This document shows positions 1 through 8,019 of a DNA stretch of 64,000 nt, piece by piece (position 1 is the first letter of the stretch; each line of letters opens with the position of its first letter). The stretch comes from JAVVEG01 sp041751425 (GTDB taxonomy: Bacteria; Pseudomonadota; Gammaproteobacteria; Pseudomonadales; Pseudohongiellaceae): assembly GCA_041751425.1 (NCBI GenBank), contig JBGSXL010000029.1, positions 124,001-188,000 of the forward strand. Direction: 5' to 3'. The notes under the pieces were generated by a model. It did no database searches, was not told where the DNA came from, and saw nothing but the letters and a program-made list of their open reading frames with translations. Position numbers and translations under genes: made by a program.

Positions 1-717
1 CCGATATTGCACTACATGGGGTGCTCCACATTCTCGAATTACACGGTATTGCCAGAAATAGCATTAGCGAAGATACGCAGCGACGCCCCTTATGACAAGG
101 TCTGTTATATCGGGTGCGGCGTCACAACCGGCATTGGTGCTGTTGTGTTTGAAGCTAAAGTAGAGCCAGGTAGCACAGTCGCAGTTTTCGGGCTGGGAGG
201 TATTGGTCTGAATGTCGTGCAGGGAGCCCGGATGGTAGGCGCAGACCGGATAATTGGTATCGACACAAACCCCGCCAAGGTCGCTTTGGCAAGGCAGTTT
301 GGCATGACTGATTTTATTAATCCTCGTGAAGTGGAAAATGTGACCGCTGCCCTTATCGATATGACCAACGGCGGTGTGGACTATAGTTTTGAATGTATCG
401 GCAATGTCCATACCATGCGCCAGGCTTTGGAATGTACTCACAAAGGCTGGGGTGAGTCATATATTATCGGCGTCGCAGGTGCCGGACAGGAAATTTCCAC
501 ACGCCCTTTTCAACTGGTTACCGGAAGATCATGGAGAGGTACTGCTTTTGGCGGAGCGCGAGGGCGCACTGATGTGCCCAAAATAGTGGACTGGTACATG
601 CAGGGGAAAATCCAGATTGATCCTCTGATTACTCACACCATGCCCCTGGAAGAGATCAACACAGCCTTCTCCCTGATGCACGAAGGCAAGAGTATTCGTT
701 CAGTAGTGTTGTTTTAA
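1..717 (+). CDS. frmA: S-(hydroxymethyl)glutathione dehydrogenase (class III alcohol dehydrogenase), 3' part
   Basis: This is the C-terminal part of the zinc- and NAD-dependent enzyme that oxidises the glutathione-formaldehyde adduct S-hydroxymethylglutathione in the cytoplasm. The reading frame is open from base 1, so the gene begins upstream of the window and the catalytic zinc N-terminus is missing. Visible are the MGCSTFSNYTV stretch, the substrate-side GCGVTTGIGA segment, the Rossmann motif VFGLGGIGLNV that binds NAD, and the family ending SIRSVVLF. No frmB-type esterase follows; the next gene is an unrelated exported protein. Class III identity is supported along the whole visible length. 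Confidence 0.95.
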   Translation, partial: PILHYMGCSTFSNYTVLPEIALAKIRSDAPYDKVCYIGCGVTTGIGAVVFEAKVEPGSTVAVFGLGGIGLNVVQGARMVGADRIIGIDTNPAKVALARQFGMTDFINPREVENVTAALIDMTNGGVDYSFECIGNVHTMRQALECTHKGWGESYIIGVAGAGQEISTRPFQLVTGRSWRGTAFGGARGRTDVPKIVDWYMQGKIQIDPLITHTMPLEEINTAFSLMHEGKSIRSVVLF

Positions 718-757
718 CTAACCTGTACGGGCTTTGTCCTCCCTCCTTTTCAACTCA

Positions 758-793
758 TGTGGCAGTACCCCCTGATCAGGGGGTACTGCCACA
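758..793. repeat. Perfect 36-bp palindrome behind frmA
   Basis: Two 18-base arms starting TGTGGCAGTACC and meeting at a central TGATCA are exact reverse complements with no spacer. It lies 40 bases after the frmA stop codon. The RNA would form a very stable GC-rich hairpin, but no T-run follows, so it is not a standard intrinsic terminator. It could be an mRNA-stabilising or REP-like element, a rho-assisted terminator, or a dimeric protein-binding site. Confidence 0.9.
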
Positions 794-915
794 CACCCCC
801 ATCCCCTAAGCTTGCCTTCATCGAACGTATTGTATTTCTGGAAATCCATGCTCGTGGATGAAAGAATAGTTCGGACATGACAATTGCATATACAGTCCAT
901 CCAGAGGAGCAAAAA

Positions 916-1926
916 ATGAACAAAAAGGCATTTACCACCCAGCTGTTTCTCACAGCTGCCGCATTAGCAAGCAGCTCATTTGTTGCTGCGCAAACTACTG
1001 CACCTGCCACAATTCCAACATCGTTCCAGGGCACCTACAATATGACTTATGCCAATGCCCAGGCCAACTCCCCGCTGCCAAATGGGGCGACTGCAACGAT
1101 GGTGCTCACCTCTGACGGAGTATTGTGTATAGCCGACTATGTTTTAACCAAGCCGGTACTGGAAAATGGCAACCCGGCTGAAGCCATCTGGAGCGCCCCT
1201 GAAGCAGGTGTCAAATTGGCTGTCTCCAATATCAACACCGGCAATTTTAATGAAGTCAATGTTGCCACCATGAACAACGTCTGGCTGGGTCAACTTCAAG
1301 GCAGCAAAGTAAGCAACAACACCGATTGCGGGATCAGTGGTGGAAATCCCAATTTCACTGACGTGAATAAGATTGTTGAATTGGCAGAGGAAAAGTTTGG
1401 TGATATTTTCCCCAGCGGAGCACTTTCCTATACCTACCGCATAATACAGGGAAACATCCATCGCGCTTACGCATCAACTCAGGTTAACCTGGTAATCAAC
1501 AATGGTGGAGTATTCGTTTCCGGGGGTCAGTTTGGTAGCACGCCAGTTTCGGTCGGAACTTTGGCTTCAGTGATCGCGCAATTGACAGGACAGGATGTTA
1601 CACCTGATATACCCGAGGGTGATTTCAATCTAACTATTTCAGGTACGGTGCAAGCCATAGTCCTGGGCTTCGCTGGTCCGCAAACACCTATCAGCATCAC
1701 ACTGGAGAAAATCCCAGCACCGAATGCTAATGACATCAATGCGCTTGAAAATGCGATCAGAGACGCCATGAAAGATGCAGGAACCATCAACTCATTAGTT
1801 GTAACTACGGTCAGTGTCAGCAGTAGCAAAGTGATCTTTGATGTAACCTTCTCCGGTACCGCACAGTCTGCTGCCGGACCGGTAACCTCGAACTATGTGC
1901 TGCGCTACGAGTACACCAAGATTTAG
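916..1926 (+). CDS. Exported protein of unknown function
   Basis: A 336-residue protein that I do not recognise. The ATG at 916 is preceded by GAGGAG at good spacing, so I prefer it to an in-frame upstream start. Residues 1-24 form a signal peptide (MNKK, hydrophobic core, cleavage near VAAQ). The mature protein is rich in Asn, Thr, Ser, Gly and Val and looks like an extracytoplasmic beta-rich protein. Around residues 150-170 it carries FTDVNKIVELAEEKFGDIFPSG, which resembles the short DVN-x2-L-x-WAE-x2-YP-x-x-F type motif that recurs in secreted proteobacterial proteins. It is monocistronic, with a strong terminator after it. Confidence 0.75.
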   Translation: MNKKAFTTQLFLTAAALASSSFVAAQTTAPATIPTSFQGTYNMTYANAQANSPLPNGATATMVLTSDGVLCIADYVLTKPVLENGNPAEAIWSAPEAGVKLAVSNINTGNFNEVNVATMNNVWLGQLQGSKVSNNTDCGISGGNPNFTDVNKIVELAEEKFGDIFPSGALSYTYRIIQGNIHRAYASTQVNLVINNGGVFVSGGQFGSTPVSVGTLASVIAQLTGQDVTPDIPEGDFNLTISGTVQAIVLGFAGPQTPISITLEKIPAPNANDINALENAIRDAMKDAGTINSLVVTTVSVSSSKVIFDVTFSGTAQSAAGPVTSNYVLRYEYTKI

Positions 1927-1951
1927 TAAACGCTTGGTTTGCTTAACCTTA

Positions 1952-1985
1952 AGGGCCACTGTCAATTCAGTGGCCCTTTTTCTTT
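1952..1985 (+). terminator. Intrinsic terminator
   Basis: A 10-bp perfect stem (AGGGCCACTG / CAGTGGCCCT) with a 6-base loop is followed by TTTTTCTTT. It lies 25 bases after the stop codon of the exported-protein gene. Confidence 0.93.
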
Positions 1986-2044
1986 GTCCGGAAGAAAACC
2001 CCGCTATGCTATAGTTGCCTACAGTATTCAAACGGATCAACCAC

Positions 2045-2503
2045 ATGCGAAAAACATTGAACTTGCAAATGCAAAAATCACTACAAACTGTCCTGCCATC
2101 TGTTCTGGCAGGATTGCTGGGCATATTACTGACGTTGGCACCAGTGCGCGGTCAGTTTGCGACCGCCAATGAGATTGAAAATCCGTTGCAGGGTCGTTGG
2201 AGCGGCTCTTTTGTTATTGGTATTGAGGTGTCCCGAAACCTGGTATTCAATCTACATTGGATGGATGGCGTGTATTCTGCCACTCTGGATCTGCCCTCGC
2301 AGGGCATGCTGGCCATACCTGTAGACCTTGTGGTACTGAAGGGAAATGAGTTGACCATGATGATCGCTGCTGCACGCGCTGAATTTTATGGCACCCTGCG
2401 CTGGGCTGATGCTGAACAGACGCGCGTCAGCCACATTGTTGGCGACTGGAGTCACGTAGGCGAATATGTGGCTGTCACGTTGTACCCTGAAATAGCACCC
2501 TGA
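2045..2503 (+). CDS. Small exported protein of unknown function
   Basis: A 152-residue protein with no family I can name. The ATG at 2045 gives a start (MRKTLNLQ) leading into a hydrophobic segment LPSVLAGLLGILLTLAPVRG, read as a signal peptide or anchor. No strong ribosome-binding site is visible, and a TTG 30 bases upstream is an alternative start. The mature part (LQGRWSGSFVIG, then alternating hydrophobic strands, ending WSHVGEYVAVTLYPEIAP) looks like a small lipocalin-like or beta-barrel fold. That reading rests on pattern only. The last codons and stop lie inside a 13-bp tandem repeat. Confidence 0.6.
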   Translation: MRKTLNLQMQKSLQTVLPSVLAGLLGILLTLAPVRGQFATANEIENPLQGRWSGSFVIGIEVSRNLVFNLHWMDGVYSATLDLPSQGMLAIPVDLVVLKGNELTMMIAAARAEFYGTLRWADAEQTRVSHIVGDWSHVGEYVAVTLYPEIAP

Positions 2504-2534
2504 AATAGCACCCTGAAACAGTACCCTGATGTAA
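2483..2534. repeat. 13-bp direct tandem repeat, about four copies
   Basis: Consecutive units TACCCTGAAATAG, CACCCTGAAATAG, CACCCTGAAACAG and a degenerate TACCCTGATGTAA. The array covers the end of the preceding gene, and the second unit supplies its TGA stop. Because the unit is 13 bp, gain or loss of copies would shift the C-terminal frame. Confidence 0.85.
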
Positions 2535-2565
2535 CCGCATCCTGAATTGAAAGAGGAAGTAGCTC

Positions 2566-2985
2566 ATGAAATACCTGCACACTATGGTTCGCGTCAGCGA
2601 TCTGGACGCATCATTGGATTTTTATTGCAGAAAACTGGGCCTGCAGGTAGTGCAGCGCAGGGAAAATGAAGCCGGCCGTTTTACGCTGGTCTTTCTGGCC
2701 GCACCCGGCGACGAAGATGCACAAGTCGAACTGACATATAACTGGGACCCTGAAGCTTATGGGGAAGGGCGTAATTTCGGTCATCTCGCTTATCGGGTTG
2801 ACGATATATATGCGGTTTGCCAACGATTGCAGGATAACGGTGTCACTATCAATCGCCCACCGCGCGACGGCCGTATGGCGTTCATTCGCTCTCCAGACAA
2901 TATCTCTATCGAGCTGCTGCAGGCGGGCGATCCATTGCCAGCACAAGAACCCTGGGCAAGTATGCCCAACAGTGGAAAGTGGTAA
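2566..2985 (+). CDS. gloA: Lactoylglutathione lyase / glyoxalase I family protein
   Basis: A 139-residue cytoplasmic glyoxalase that should convert the methylglyoxal-glutathione hemithioacetal to S-lactoylglutathione. It is a single vicinal-oxygen-chelate domain of family length starting MKYLHTMVRVSDLDASLDFY, with LGLQVVQRRE, LTYNWDPEAYGEGRNFGHLAYRVDD and IRSPDNISIELLQAG. These contain the expected metal-ligand His and Glu positions. An AGAGGAAG ribosome-binding site precedes the ATG. It lies in the same direction as folD, about 90 bases ahead, but no shared operon signal is evident. Related VOC enzymes with other substrates cannot be excluded. Confidence 0.9.
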   Translation: MKYLHTMVRVSDLDASLDFYCRKLGLQVVQRRENEAGRFTLVFLAAPGDEDAQVELTYNWDPEAYGEGRNFGHLAYRVDDIYAVCQRLQDNGVTINRPPRDGRMAFIRSPDNISIELLQAGDPLPAQEPWASMPNSGKW

Positions 2986-3078
2986 GCATTGCGGGTTTTC
3001 TTGAAGTAGAAGCAGGTTCCTTGAGGTAAAAGCAGCGCTCGTTTATGATACCGGCCTTTCATTGGCGGAGCCCATTCC

Positions 3079-3957
3079 ATGCATTTACTTGACGGCAAAC
3101 TGACCGCGGAACAGATAAAATCGGAAATCGCGCAGCAGGTTGACAGAATTCGTGCATCCGGCGGCAAAATTCCGCATCTGGCCGCCGTTTTGGTTGGCAG
3201 TGACGGCGCCAGCGAAACCTATGTCAGTAACAAGGTTACTGCCTGTGAGCGAGTCGGGTTCAAGTCCACTTTGTTACGGTTTGACGCCGAAATCAGCGAA
3301 GCCGAATTGCTGGCAAAAATAGCTGAACTGAATGCTGACGCCGATATCGACGGGTTTATTGTGCAGTTGCCCTTGCCGAAACATATCGATGAGACCAAAG
3401 TAACTCTGGCCATAGACCCTGCAAAAGATGTCGATGGTTTCCACCCTGTCAATCTGGGCAAGATGTGTCTCGGCCTGCCTACCTTCATATCGGCTACACC
3501 CAATGGCATCATGGAACTGCTGAAGCGCTACGATATCGATACCGAGGGTAAGCACTGTGTCGTAGTCGGACGCAGCAATATTGTTGGTACTCCCATGTCT
3601 ATTCTGCTATCACGCAATAGCAAACCAGGTAATTGTACGGTCACCATGGTGCATAGCCGCAGTCAGAATATGGCTGAGATTTGTCGCTCTGCGGATATCC
3701 TGATAGTAGCAATTGGCAAAGCAGAGTTTATAGATGCGAATATGGTCAAAGATGGCGCCGTTGTCATTGACGTTGGCATAACCCGACTAGCGGATGCCAG
3801 CAGCAAATCCGGTTTTCGACTGGCAGGCGATGTTGACTTCGCAGCAGTCAAAAACAAATGCTCTTTTATCACGCCAGTTCCGGGTGGTGTTGGCCCTATG
3901 ACCATTGCATCTCTGCTGCAGAACACATTGAAGGCACAAACACTCAAAGCTAATTGA
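3079..3957 (+). CDS. folD: Bifunctional methylenetetrahydrofolate dehydrogenase / cyclohydrolase
   Basis: FolD interconverts 5,10-methylene-, 5,10-methenyl- and 10-formyl-tetrahydrofolate using NADP in the cytoplasm. The 292-residue length is normal. Family signatures are present: the YVSNK active-site motif (Tyr and Lys catalytic), DGFIVQLPLPKH, the VVVGRSNIVGTPM nucleotide-binding motif, and ITPVPGGVGPMT near the C-terminus. The gene appears complete. The upstream SD is moderate (GGCGGAG). It provides one-carbon units for purines and fMet; its neighbours give no pathway link. Confidence 0.97.
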   Translation: MHLLDGKLTAEQIKSEIAQQVDRIRASGGKIPHLAAVLVGSDGASETYVSNKVTACERVGFKSTLLRFDAEISEAELLAKIAELNADADIDGFIVQLPLPKHIDETKVTLAIDPAKDVDGFHPVNLGKMCLGLPTFISATPNGIMELLKRYDIDTEGKHCVVVGRSNIVGTPMSILLSRNSKPGNCTVTMVHSRSQNMAEICRSADILIVAIGKAEFIDANMVKDGAVVIDVGITRLADASSKSGFRLAGDVDFAAVKNKCSFITPVPGGVGPMTIASLLQNTLKAQTLKAN

Positions 3958-4045
3958 AACTCAAGCTACACATTTTATTTAAAGTCGTTAAACGTATCTG
4001 AAGGAAATCGGGTTGCTGCTACAGCACCCACAGGAGTTCTACTAT

Positions 4046-5242
4046 ATGTTCCAATCTCTGACCGCCCCGCCCGCCGACCCGATTCTTGGCCTCATGGCTG
4101 CACACCGCGCAGACAGCAATCCATTGAAGATAGATCTTGGCGTTGGTGTTTATAAAGATGAACATGGCAACACACCAGTCATGGCAGCGGTAAAGGAAGC
4201 GGAGACGCGACTGTTGAAGAGCCAAACCAGTAAATCATATGTGGGTCCTGCCGGTTCCAGTGTTTACAACGAGCAGGTCGCACAATTGGTGTTGGGTGAA
4301 TCGTTGGCTGCATCTTTACAACCTCGCCGCACAACTTTTCAGACACCCGGAGGTTGCGGAGGCCTGCGTCTGGCTTCGGAATTTATCAAACGCGCCAAGT
4401 CTGACACCAGGGTTCTGGTCAGCGATCCTACCTGGGCGAATCATATCCCCCTTTTGGGCGAAGCAGGATTACAAATTGAAAAATACCCGTACTACGACTA
4501 CACCAATCACAGCATTCGCTTTGATGAAATGATGAATACTCTTGGTAAAGCTGGTCCGGGTGACATGGTGCTTTTGCATGGCTGTTGTCACAACCCTTGT
4601 GGCGCTGACCTTAGTCAGTCGCAATGGCGCGATGTGCGTGACCTGGCCTTGCAGAACGGTTTTACGCCATTTATAGATTTGGCCTATCAAGGCCTTGGCG
4701 ATGGTGTGGATGAAGATGCTTATGGGTTGCGCTTACTGGCTGAGTCATTACCGGAATTGGTAGTCGTCAGTTCCTGTTCGAAAAATTTCGGACTTTACCG
4801 GGAGCGCACCGGCTCCCTTACTGTACTTTGTGAAAATGCCGGCTCCACTCGTGCCGTCAGCAGCCAGATTGCATCAGTAGCGCGCAGCATGTACTCAATG
4901 CCACCAGACCATGGTGCTACCGTGGTAGAAATCATTCTTACTGATAAAGTGTTGCAAAAAAATTGGCTAGCTGAATTGAATATCGTGCGCACCCGCATTA
5001 ATGAATTGCGTTCACAATTAGTAAACAATCTGAAAGCCAAGGGGGTTGAACGAGATTTTAGCTTCATAGAACGGGAGAAAGGCATGTTCTCTTTTCTGGG
5101 CATTTCAGTTGCGCAGGTTCAGTCGCTGATAAAGAACTATAGTATTTATCTGGTGGACTCCAGTCGCATCAATATTGCCGGCATCAATGACGGCAATATT
5201 GACTATCTGACTGATTCTCTGGCGAAGGTTCTCAGCGACTGA
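4046..5242 (+). CDS. Aromatic/aspartate aminotransferase (class I, PLP-dependent)
   Basis: A 398-residue class I aminotransferase of the aspartate/tyrosine subfamily. The ATG at 4046 is chosen because CAGGAG lies about 9 bases ahead and the protein begins MFQSLTAPPADPILGL as the family does. Landmarks are IDLGVGVYKDEHG, SYVGPAG, HGCCHNPCGADL (the usual NPTGAD with Cys for Thr), DLAYQGLGDG and SCSKNFGLYRERTG. The latter holds the PLP Schiff-base lysine, about residue 246. It transfers amino groups between aspartate or aromatic amino acids and 2-oxoglutarate. Sequence alone does not separate aspC from tyrB, so no symbol is given. Confidence 0.93.
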   Translation: MFQSLTAPPADPILGLMAAHRADSNPLKIDLGVGVYKDEHGNTPVMAAVKEAETRLLKSQTSKSYVGPAGSSVYNEQVAQLVLGESLAASLQPRRTTFQTPGGCGGLRLASEFIKRAKSDTRVLVSDPTWANHIPLLGEAGLQIEKYPYYDYTNHSIRFDEMMNTLGKAGPGDMVLLHGCCHNPCGADLSQSQWRDVRDLALQNGFTPFIDLAYQGLGDGVDEDAYGLRLLAESLPELVVVSSCSKNFGLYRERTGSLTVLCENAGSTRAVSSQIASVARSMYSMPPDHGATVVEIILTDKVLQKNWLAELNIVRTRINELRSQLVNNLKAKGVERDFSFIEREKGMFSFLGISVAQVQSLIKNYSIYLVDSSRINIAGINDGNIDYLTDSLAKVLSD

Positions 5243-5247
5243 GGCGA

Positions 5248-5688
5248 TTAAACGCGCACCGTCATGACATCGCAGTGTATGCCATGCAAAACGGCATTCG
5301 CTGTGGAGCCGAGTACGGCACGAATGGGATTATGCCCATGGCTGCCTATAACCAGCAGATCTACTTTCTCATCCTCTGCCAGGCGCTTGATCTCTGTTGC
5401 CGGTTTGCCGCGCAGAAGATGCAGGTTCTTGACATCGATACTCGGAAATTTCTTCGTCAACAATGTCCGTATTCTGCCAGCCAACAACTCCTGATGTTGT
5501 TGTTGCAGTTTTTCAAAATCAGCCATATTCAATTCGAATGAGTAATTACCAAGTAAGGGCTCGAACACCAATACAACACTGAGTTTGGCTTTACTGCTGG
5601 CAGCGAGCTGGACTGCTCTGCCTATAATGGTTTCCGTCTCCTCAGCTGATCCATCAACAGCTACCAGAACATTTTTGTAGTGACTCAT
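5248..5688 (-). CDS. Universal stress protein, UspA family
   Basis: A 146-residue single-domain Usp protein: MSHYKNVLVAVDGSAEE at the N-terminus, a variable middle, and the C-terminal nucleotide-binding signature VDLLVIGSHGHNPIRAVLGSTANAVLHGIHCDVMTVRV with the G-x2-G-x9-G(S/T) pattern. Such proteins bind ATP or act in dormancy and energy stress. An AGGAGCAAATCTT ribosome-binding site precedes the ATG. A perfect FNR/Anr box lies 135 bases upstream, in the divergent region shared with the small membrane peptide. Anaerobic induction is therefore a reasonable inference, as known for several Pseudomonas usp genes. Confidence 0.93.
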   Translation of the reverse strand: MSHYKNVLVAVDGSAEETETIIGRAVQLAASSKAKLSVVLVFEPLLGNYSFELNMADFEKLQQQHQELLAGRIRTLLTKKFPSIDVKNLHLLRGKPATEIKRLAEDEKVDLLVIGSHGHNPIRAVLGSTANAVLHGIHCDVMTVRV

Positions 5689-5822
5689 AAGATTTGCTCC
5701 TTTTCTCTGGGTTTACTTTATCCGAACCGCACCGGCAGAAACTGTAACTGCATGCAATATACGCTCTCTTTCTGTGTAACTACAATTATCCCGACGGGTT
5801 GCCTCATCTGAATGAATTCTTA

Positions 5823-5836
5823 TTGATGCAAATCAA
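5823..5836. promoter_or_regulatory. FNR/Anr box
   Basis: TTGAT, four bases, ATCAA: an exact match to the FNR/Anr consensus TTGATnnnnATCAA. It lies between the divergent usp gene and the 33-residue membrane peptide gene, 64 bases before the latter's start codon. That distance fits an activator site centred near -41.5 if transcription starts about 30 bases before the start codon. Confidence 0.75.
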
Positions 5837-5900
5837 CAACCAGCGGCTGCAATTCAGCAAGAATAATCTCAAGCACACCAGCAAACTTGAGGAGTTCACT

Positions 5901-6002
5901 ATGGAAGATCGTATCGTGTACCGCAATTTGGCCAGTACCATTGGCGCAATCTGTATCGTAGCTCTTTGTTTAATTGCACTGTCTGCGGTGCTGGGTTCAT
6001 AG
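5901..6002 (+). CDS. Small single-pass membrane peptide, 33 residues
   Basis: A short gene supported by a strong ribosome-binding site, TTGAGGAG, ending 6 bases before the ATG. The product starts MEDRIVYRNLAS and then has one hydrophobic helix of about 18 residues (IGAICIVALCLIALSAVL) ending in GS, so N-in topology is likely. An exact FNR/Anr box is 64 bases upstream. The size resembles accessory peptides of terminal oxidases or small stress membrane peptides, but I recognise no family and no oxidase genes are nearby. It ends 22 bases before the convergent DAHP synthase gene. Confidence 0.7.
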   Translation: MEDRIVYRNLASTIGAICIVALCLIALSAVLGS

Positions 6003-6024
6003 AGGTTATTGAGCAGATAAACAA

Positions 6025-7107
6025 TCAAGCGCTTTTTCGGCGCTTTATCAATACAGGCGCAATAGCAGTGGCTAATTTACGCAAGGCTGCTGCTGTTGTC
6101 TCCCAGTCTATACAGGCGTCGGTAATTGAAACGCCATAGCGAATCTCTTCCAGATCTTCCGGAATAGGCTGATTACCCGCACACAGATTGCTTTCCAGCA
6201 TGACGCCAATAATCGATTGGTTACCAGCCAATAACTGTTGTGCGACATCATCCAGAACTTCCAACTGCCGGGTATGGTCCTTGCGTGAATTACCATGACT
6301 GCAGTCGATCATGATGTTTTCCGGAATTAATGCTTTGCGCAACTCTTCCTCACAATGGGCAACGTATTCGGCTGTGAAATTCGGTTCCTTGCCTCCTCGC
6401 AGAATAACATGACAATGCGGATTGCCGGCGGTTCGAAACGCGGCTGCCTTCCCCTCCTCTGTGATACTGATAAAGGTATGGTTGGCAGACGCGGAGCGAA
6501 TAGCGTTCACCGCAACGCTCAAACTGCCATCCACACCGTTTTTAAAACCCACTGCAGAAGAAATACCGCTCGAGAGTTTTCGATGCGTTGGTGACTCCGT
6601 TGTTCTGGCACCTATCGCGGTCCAGGTAACCAGATCCTGGAGATACTGCGGGGAGATGAGATCCAGCGCTTCCACTGCTATGGGTAGACCGAGTTTAGCG
6701 ATATCCAGCATCAACTGACGACCCGTACGCAAGCCGTGCTCTATGCGGTGACTGCCATCCAGATTTGGATCATAAATCAATCCATCCCAGCCTACCGTCG
6801 TGCGCGGCTTTTCAAAATAAACACGCATCAGAATCAACAATGACCCCTTCAACTCGTCCGCCAGTTTCTTGAGCTTCTGAGCATATTCCAGCGCTTCATC
6901 CACATTATGAATTGAGCAGGGCCCTACAACCACCATAAAACGACTGTCTTTGCGATCCAGCACGGCTTTGACGCTACGATGCCCTTCCAGTACGGTGTGT
7001 AGTGCCTCCCCGGCCACGGGCATGGCATCCTTCAGTTCGCGCGGGGCAGGTAATTCCTCGCTACTGACAATGTGCAGGTTGTCTATTTCTTTGTTGCGTT
7101 TACTCAT
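6025..7107 (-). CDS. aroG: 3-deoxy-7-phosphoheptulonate (DAHP) synthase, type I
   Basis: The first shikimate-pathway enzyme; it condenses phosphoenolpyruvate and erythrose 4-phosphate. The start at 7107 (MSKRNKEIDNLHI) has AGAGAG upstream and gives 360 residues, typical of the AroF/G/H class. Signatures are VVGPCSIHNVDEAL, RVYFEKPRTTVGWDGLIYDPNLDGS, GARTTESPTHRKLSSGIS, VGFKNGVDGS and MIDCSHGNSRKDH, which include the metal and PEP ligands. Which amino acid inhibits it (Phe, Tyr or Trp isoform) cannot be read with confidence, so the symbol is provisional. It is monocistronic and divergent from the exported methyltransferase-like gene. Confidence 0.95.
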   Translation of the reverse strand: MSKRNKEIDNLHIVSSEELPAPRELKDAMPVAGEALHTVLEGHRSVKAVLDRKDSRFMVVVGPCSIHNVDEALEYAQKLKKLADELKGSLLILMRVYFEKPRTTVGWDGLIYDPNLDGSHRIEHGLRTGRQLMLDIAKLGLPIAVEALDLISPQYLQDLVTWTAIGARTTESPTHRKLSSGISSAVGFKNGVDGSLSVAVNAIRSASANHTFISITEEGKAAAFRTAGNPHCHVILRGGKEPNFTAEYVAHCEEELRKALIPENIMIDCSHGNSRKDHTRQLEVLDDVAQQLLAGNQSIIGVMLESNLCAGNQPIPEDLEEIRYGVSITDACIDWETTAAALRKLATAIAPVLIKRRKSA

Positions 7108-7209
7108 GATTCTCTCTCTGGATGAACGATTCTGCTGCAGAACAGACTCTATAGTACTGAATAGCGCTAGCCTGTACACTCGAAGACTAACAATTTTAAG
7201 GAGCTGGAT

Positions 7210-7950
7210 GTGAAGAAGATAATTATGTTGATGGCTGGGATGATTTTTTCAGGAAATCTGCTGGCAATGGAAGACTTTGCGGCAACCCAGGCCAAGATTG
7301 AGCAGGCCATGCAGGGAGCTGTGCGTACCGATGCGGAAAAAGCGCGTGATGCCGTTGAGCGCAAACCTGTACAAACGCTTGAATTCTTTGGTCTTCGGGA
7401 AAACATGCGGGTTCTGGAGCTGGTTCCCGGTGGCGGCTGGTACACCAAGTTATTAGCGCCAGTTCTGCGCGATAACGGGCAGCTCTATATTTCCATAGGT
7501 ACAACTAATGTTGCAGGTTCGCTACTGAACGAGGCCGGATTTGATCGAGTTGAAGTGCTGCCAATCCCTGAAGGGATGACACTCGGAAGCATGGGCGAGT
7601 TCAGTTTTGGTGTCAGCGATCTGGATATGGTGGTGACTTTCCGTAATCTGCACAATATGTCAGCGGAATCCCGCAGCAATGTGAATAACGCCGTCTTCGC
7701 CAGTCTCAAGTCGGGCGGTTTGTATGGCATTAAGGATCATACCCGTCGCCACAATGAACCGCAGTCAAGCGCCAACGGTCGTCGACTTGACCCGGTGCTG
7801 GTTATCAAGGAAGTGCAGGATGCCGGTTTCGAATTGGTGAACTACAGTGATCTTCACTACAGCCCGGTAGATGCACTCGAGCTGGAAGTGGGCAACGCAG
7901 ATGTAACCGGCCGCACGGATCGCTTCACGCTGTTGTTCCGTAAGCCCTGA
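7210..7950 (+). CDS. Exported SAM-methyltransferase-like protein
   Basis: A 246-residue protein. The start is GTG at 7210 with AAGGAG seven bases ahead. Residues 1-19 form a clear signal peptide (MKKIIMLMAGMIFSGNLLA). The mature part has a class I methyltransferase fold: VLELVPGGGWYTKLLAPVL replaces the glycine-rich SAM loop, then DLDMVVTFRNLHNM and LKSGGLYGIKDHTRR. This matches the family of predicted exported methyltransferases (COG4798). SAM is not normally available in the periplasm, so the real function is unclear. A second protein of related type occurs at 29918-30640. Confidence 0.8.
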   Translation: MKKIIMLMAGMIFSGNLLAMEDFAATQAKIEQAMQGAVRTDAEKARDAVERKPVQTLEFFGLRENMRVLELVPGGGWYTKLLAPVLRDNGQLYISIGTTNVAGSLLNEAGFDRVEVLPIPEGMTLGSMGEFSFGVSDLDMVVTFRNLHNMSAESRSNVNNAVFASLKSGGLYGIKDHTRRHNEPQSSANGRRLDPVLVIKEVQDAGFELVNYSDLHYSPVDALELEVGNADVTGRTDRFTLLFRKP

Positions 7951-7975
7951 TAAGTTTTGCAAAGATTCGGCTTGA

Positions 7976-8012
7976 GAAAAAGGTCAGTACCGCGCGGTGC
8001 TGACCTTTTTTA
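7976..8012. terminator. Bidirectional intrinsic terminator
   Basis: An 11-bp stem (AGGTCAGTACC / GGTGCTGACCT) with a GCGC loop, flanked by an A-run on one side and a T-run on the other. It can end both the exported methyltransferase gene and the convergent murJ gene. Confidence 0.9.
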
Positions 8013-8019
8013 TCGCCGG

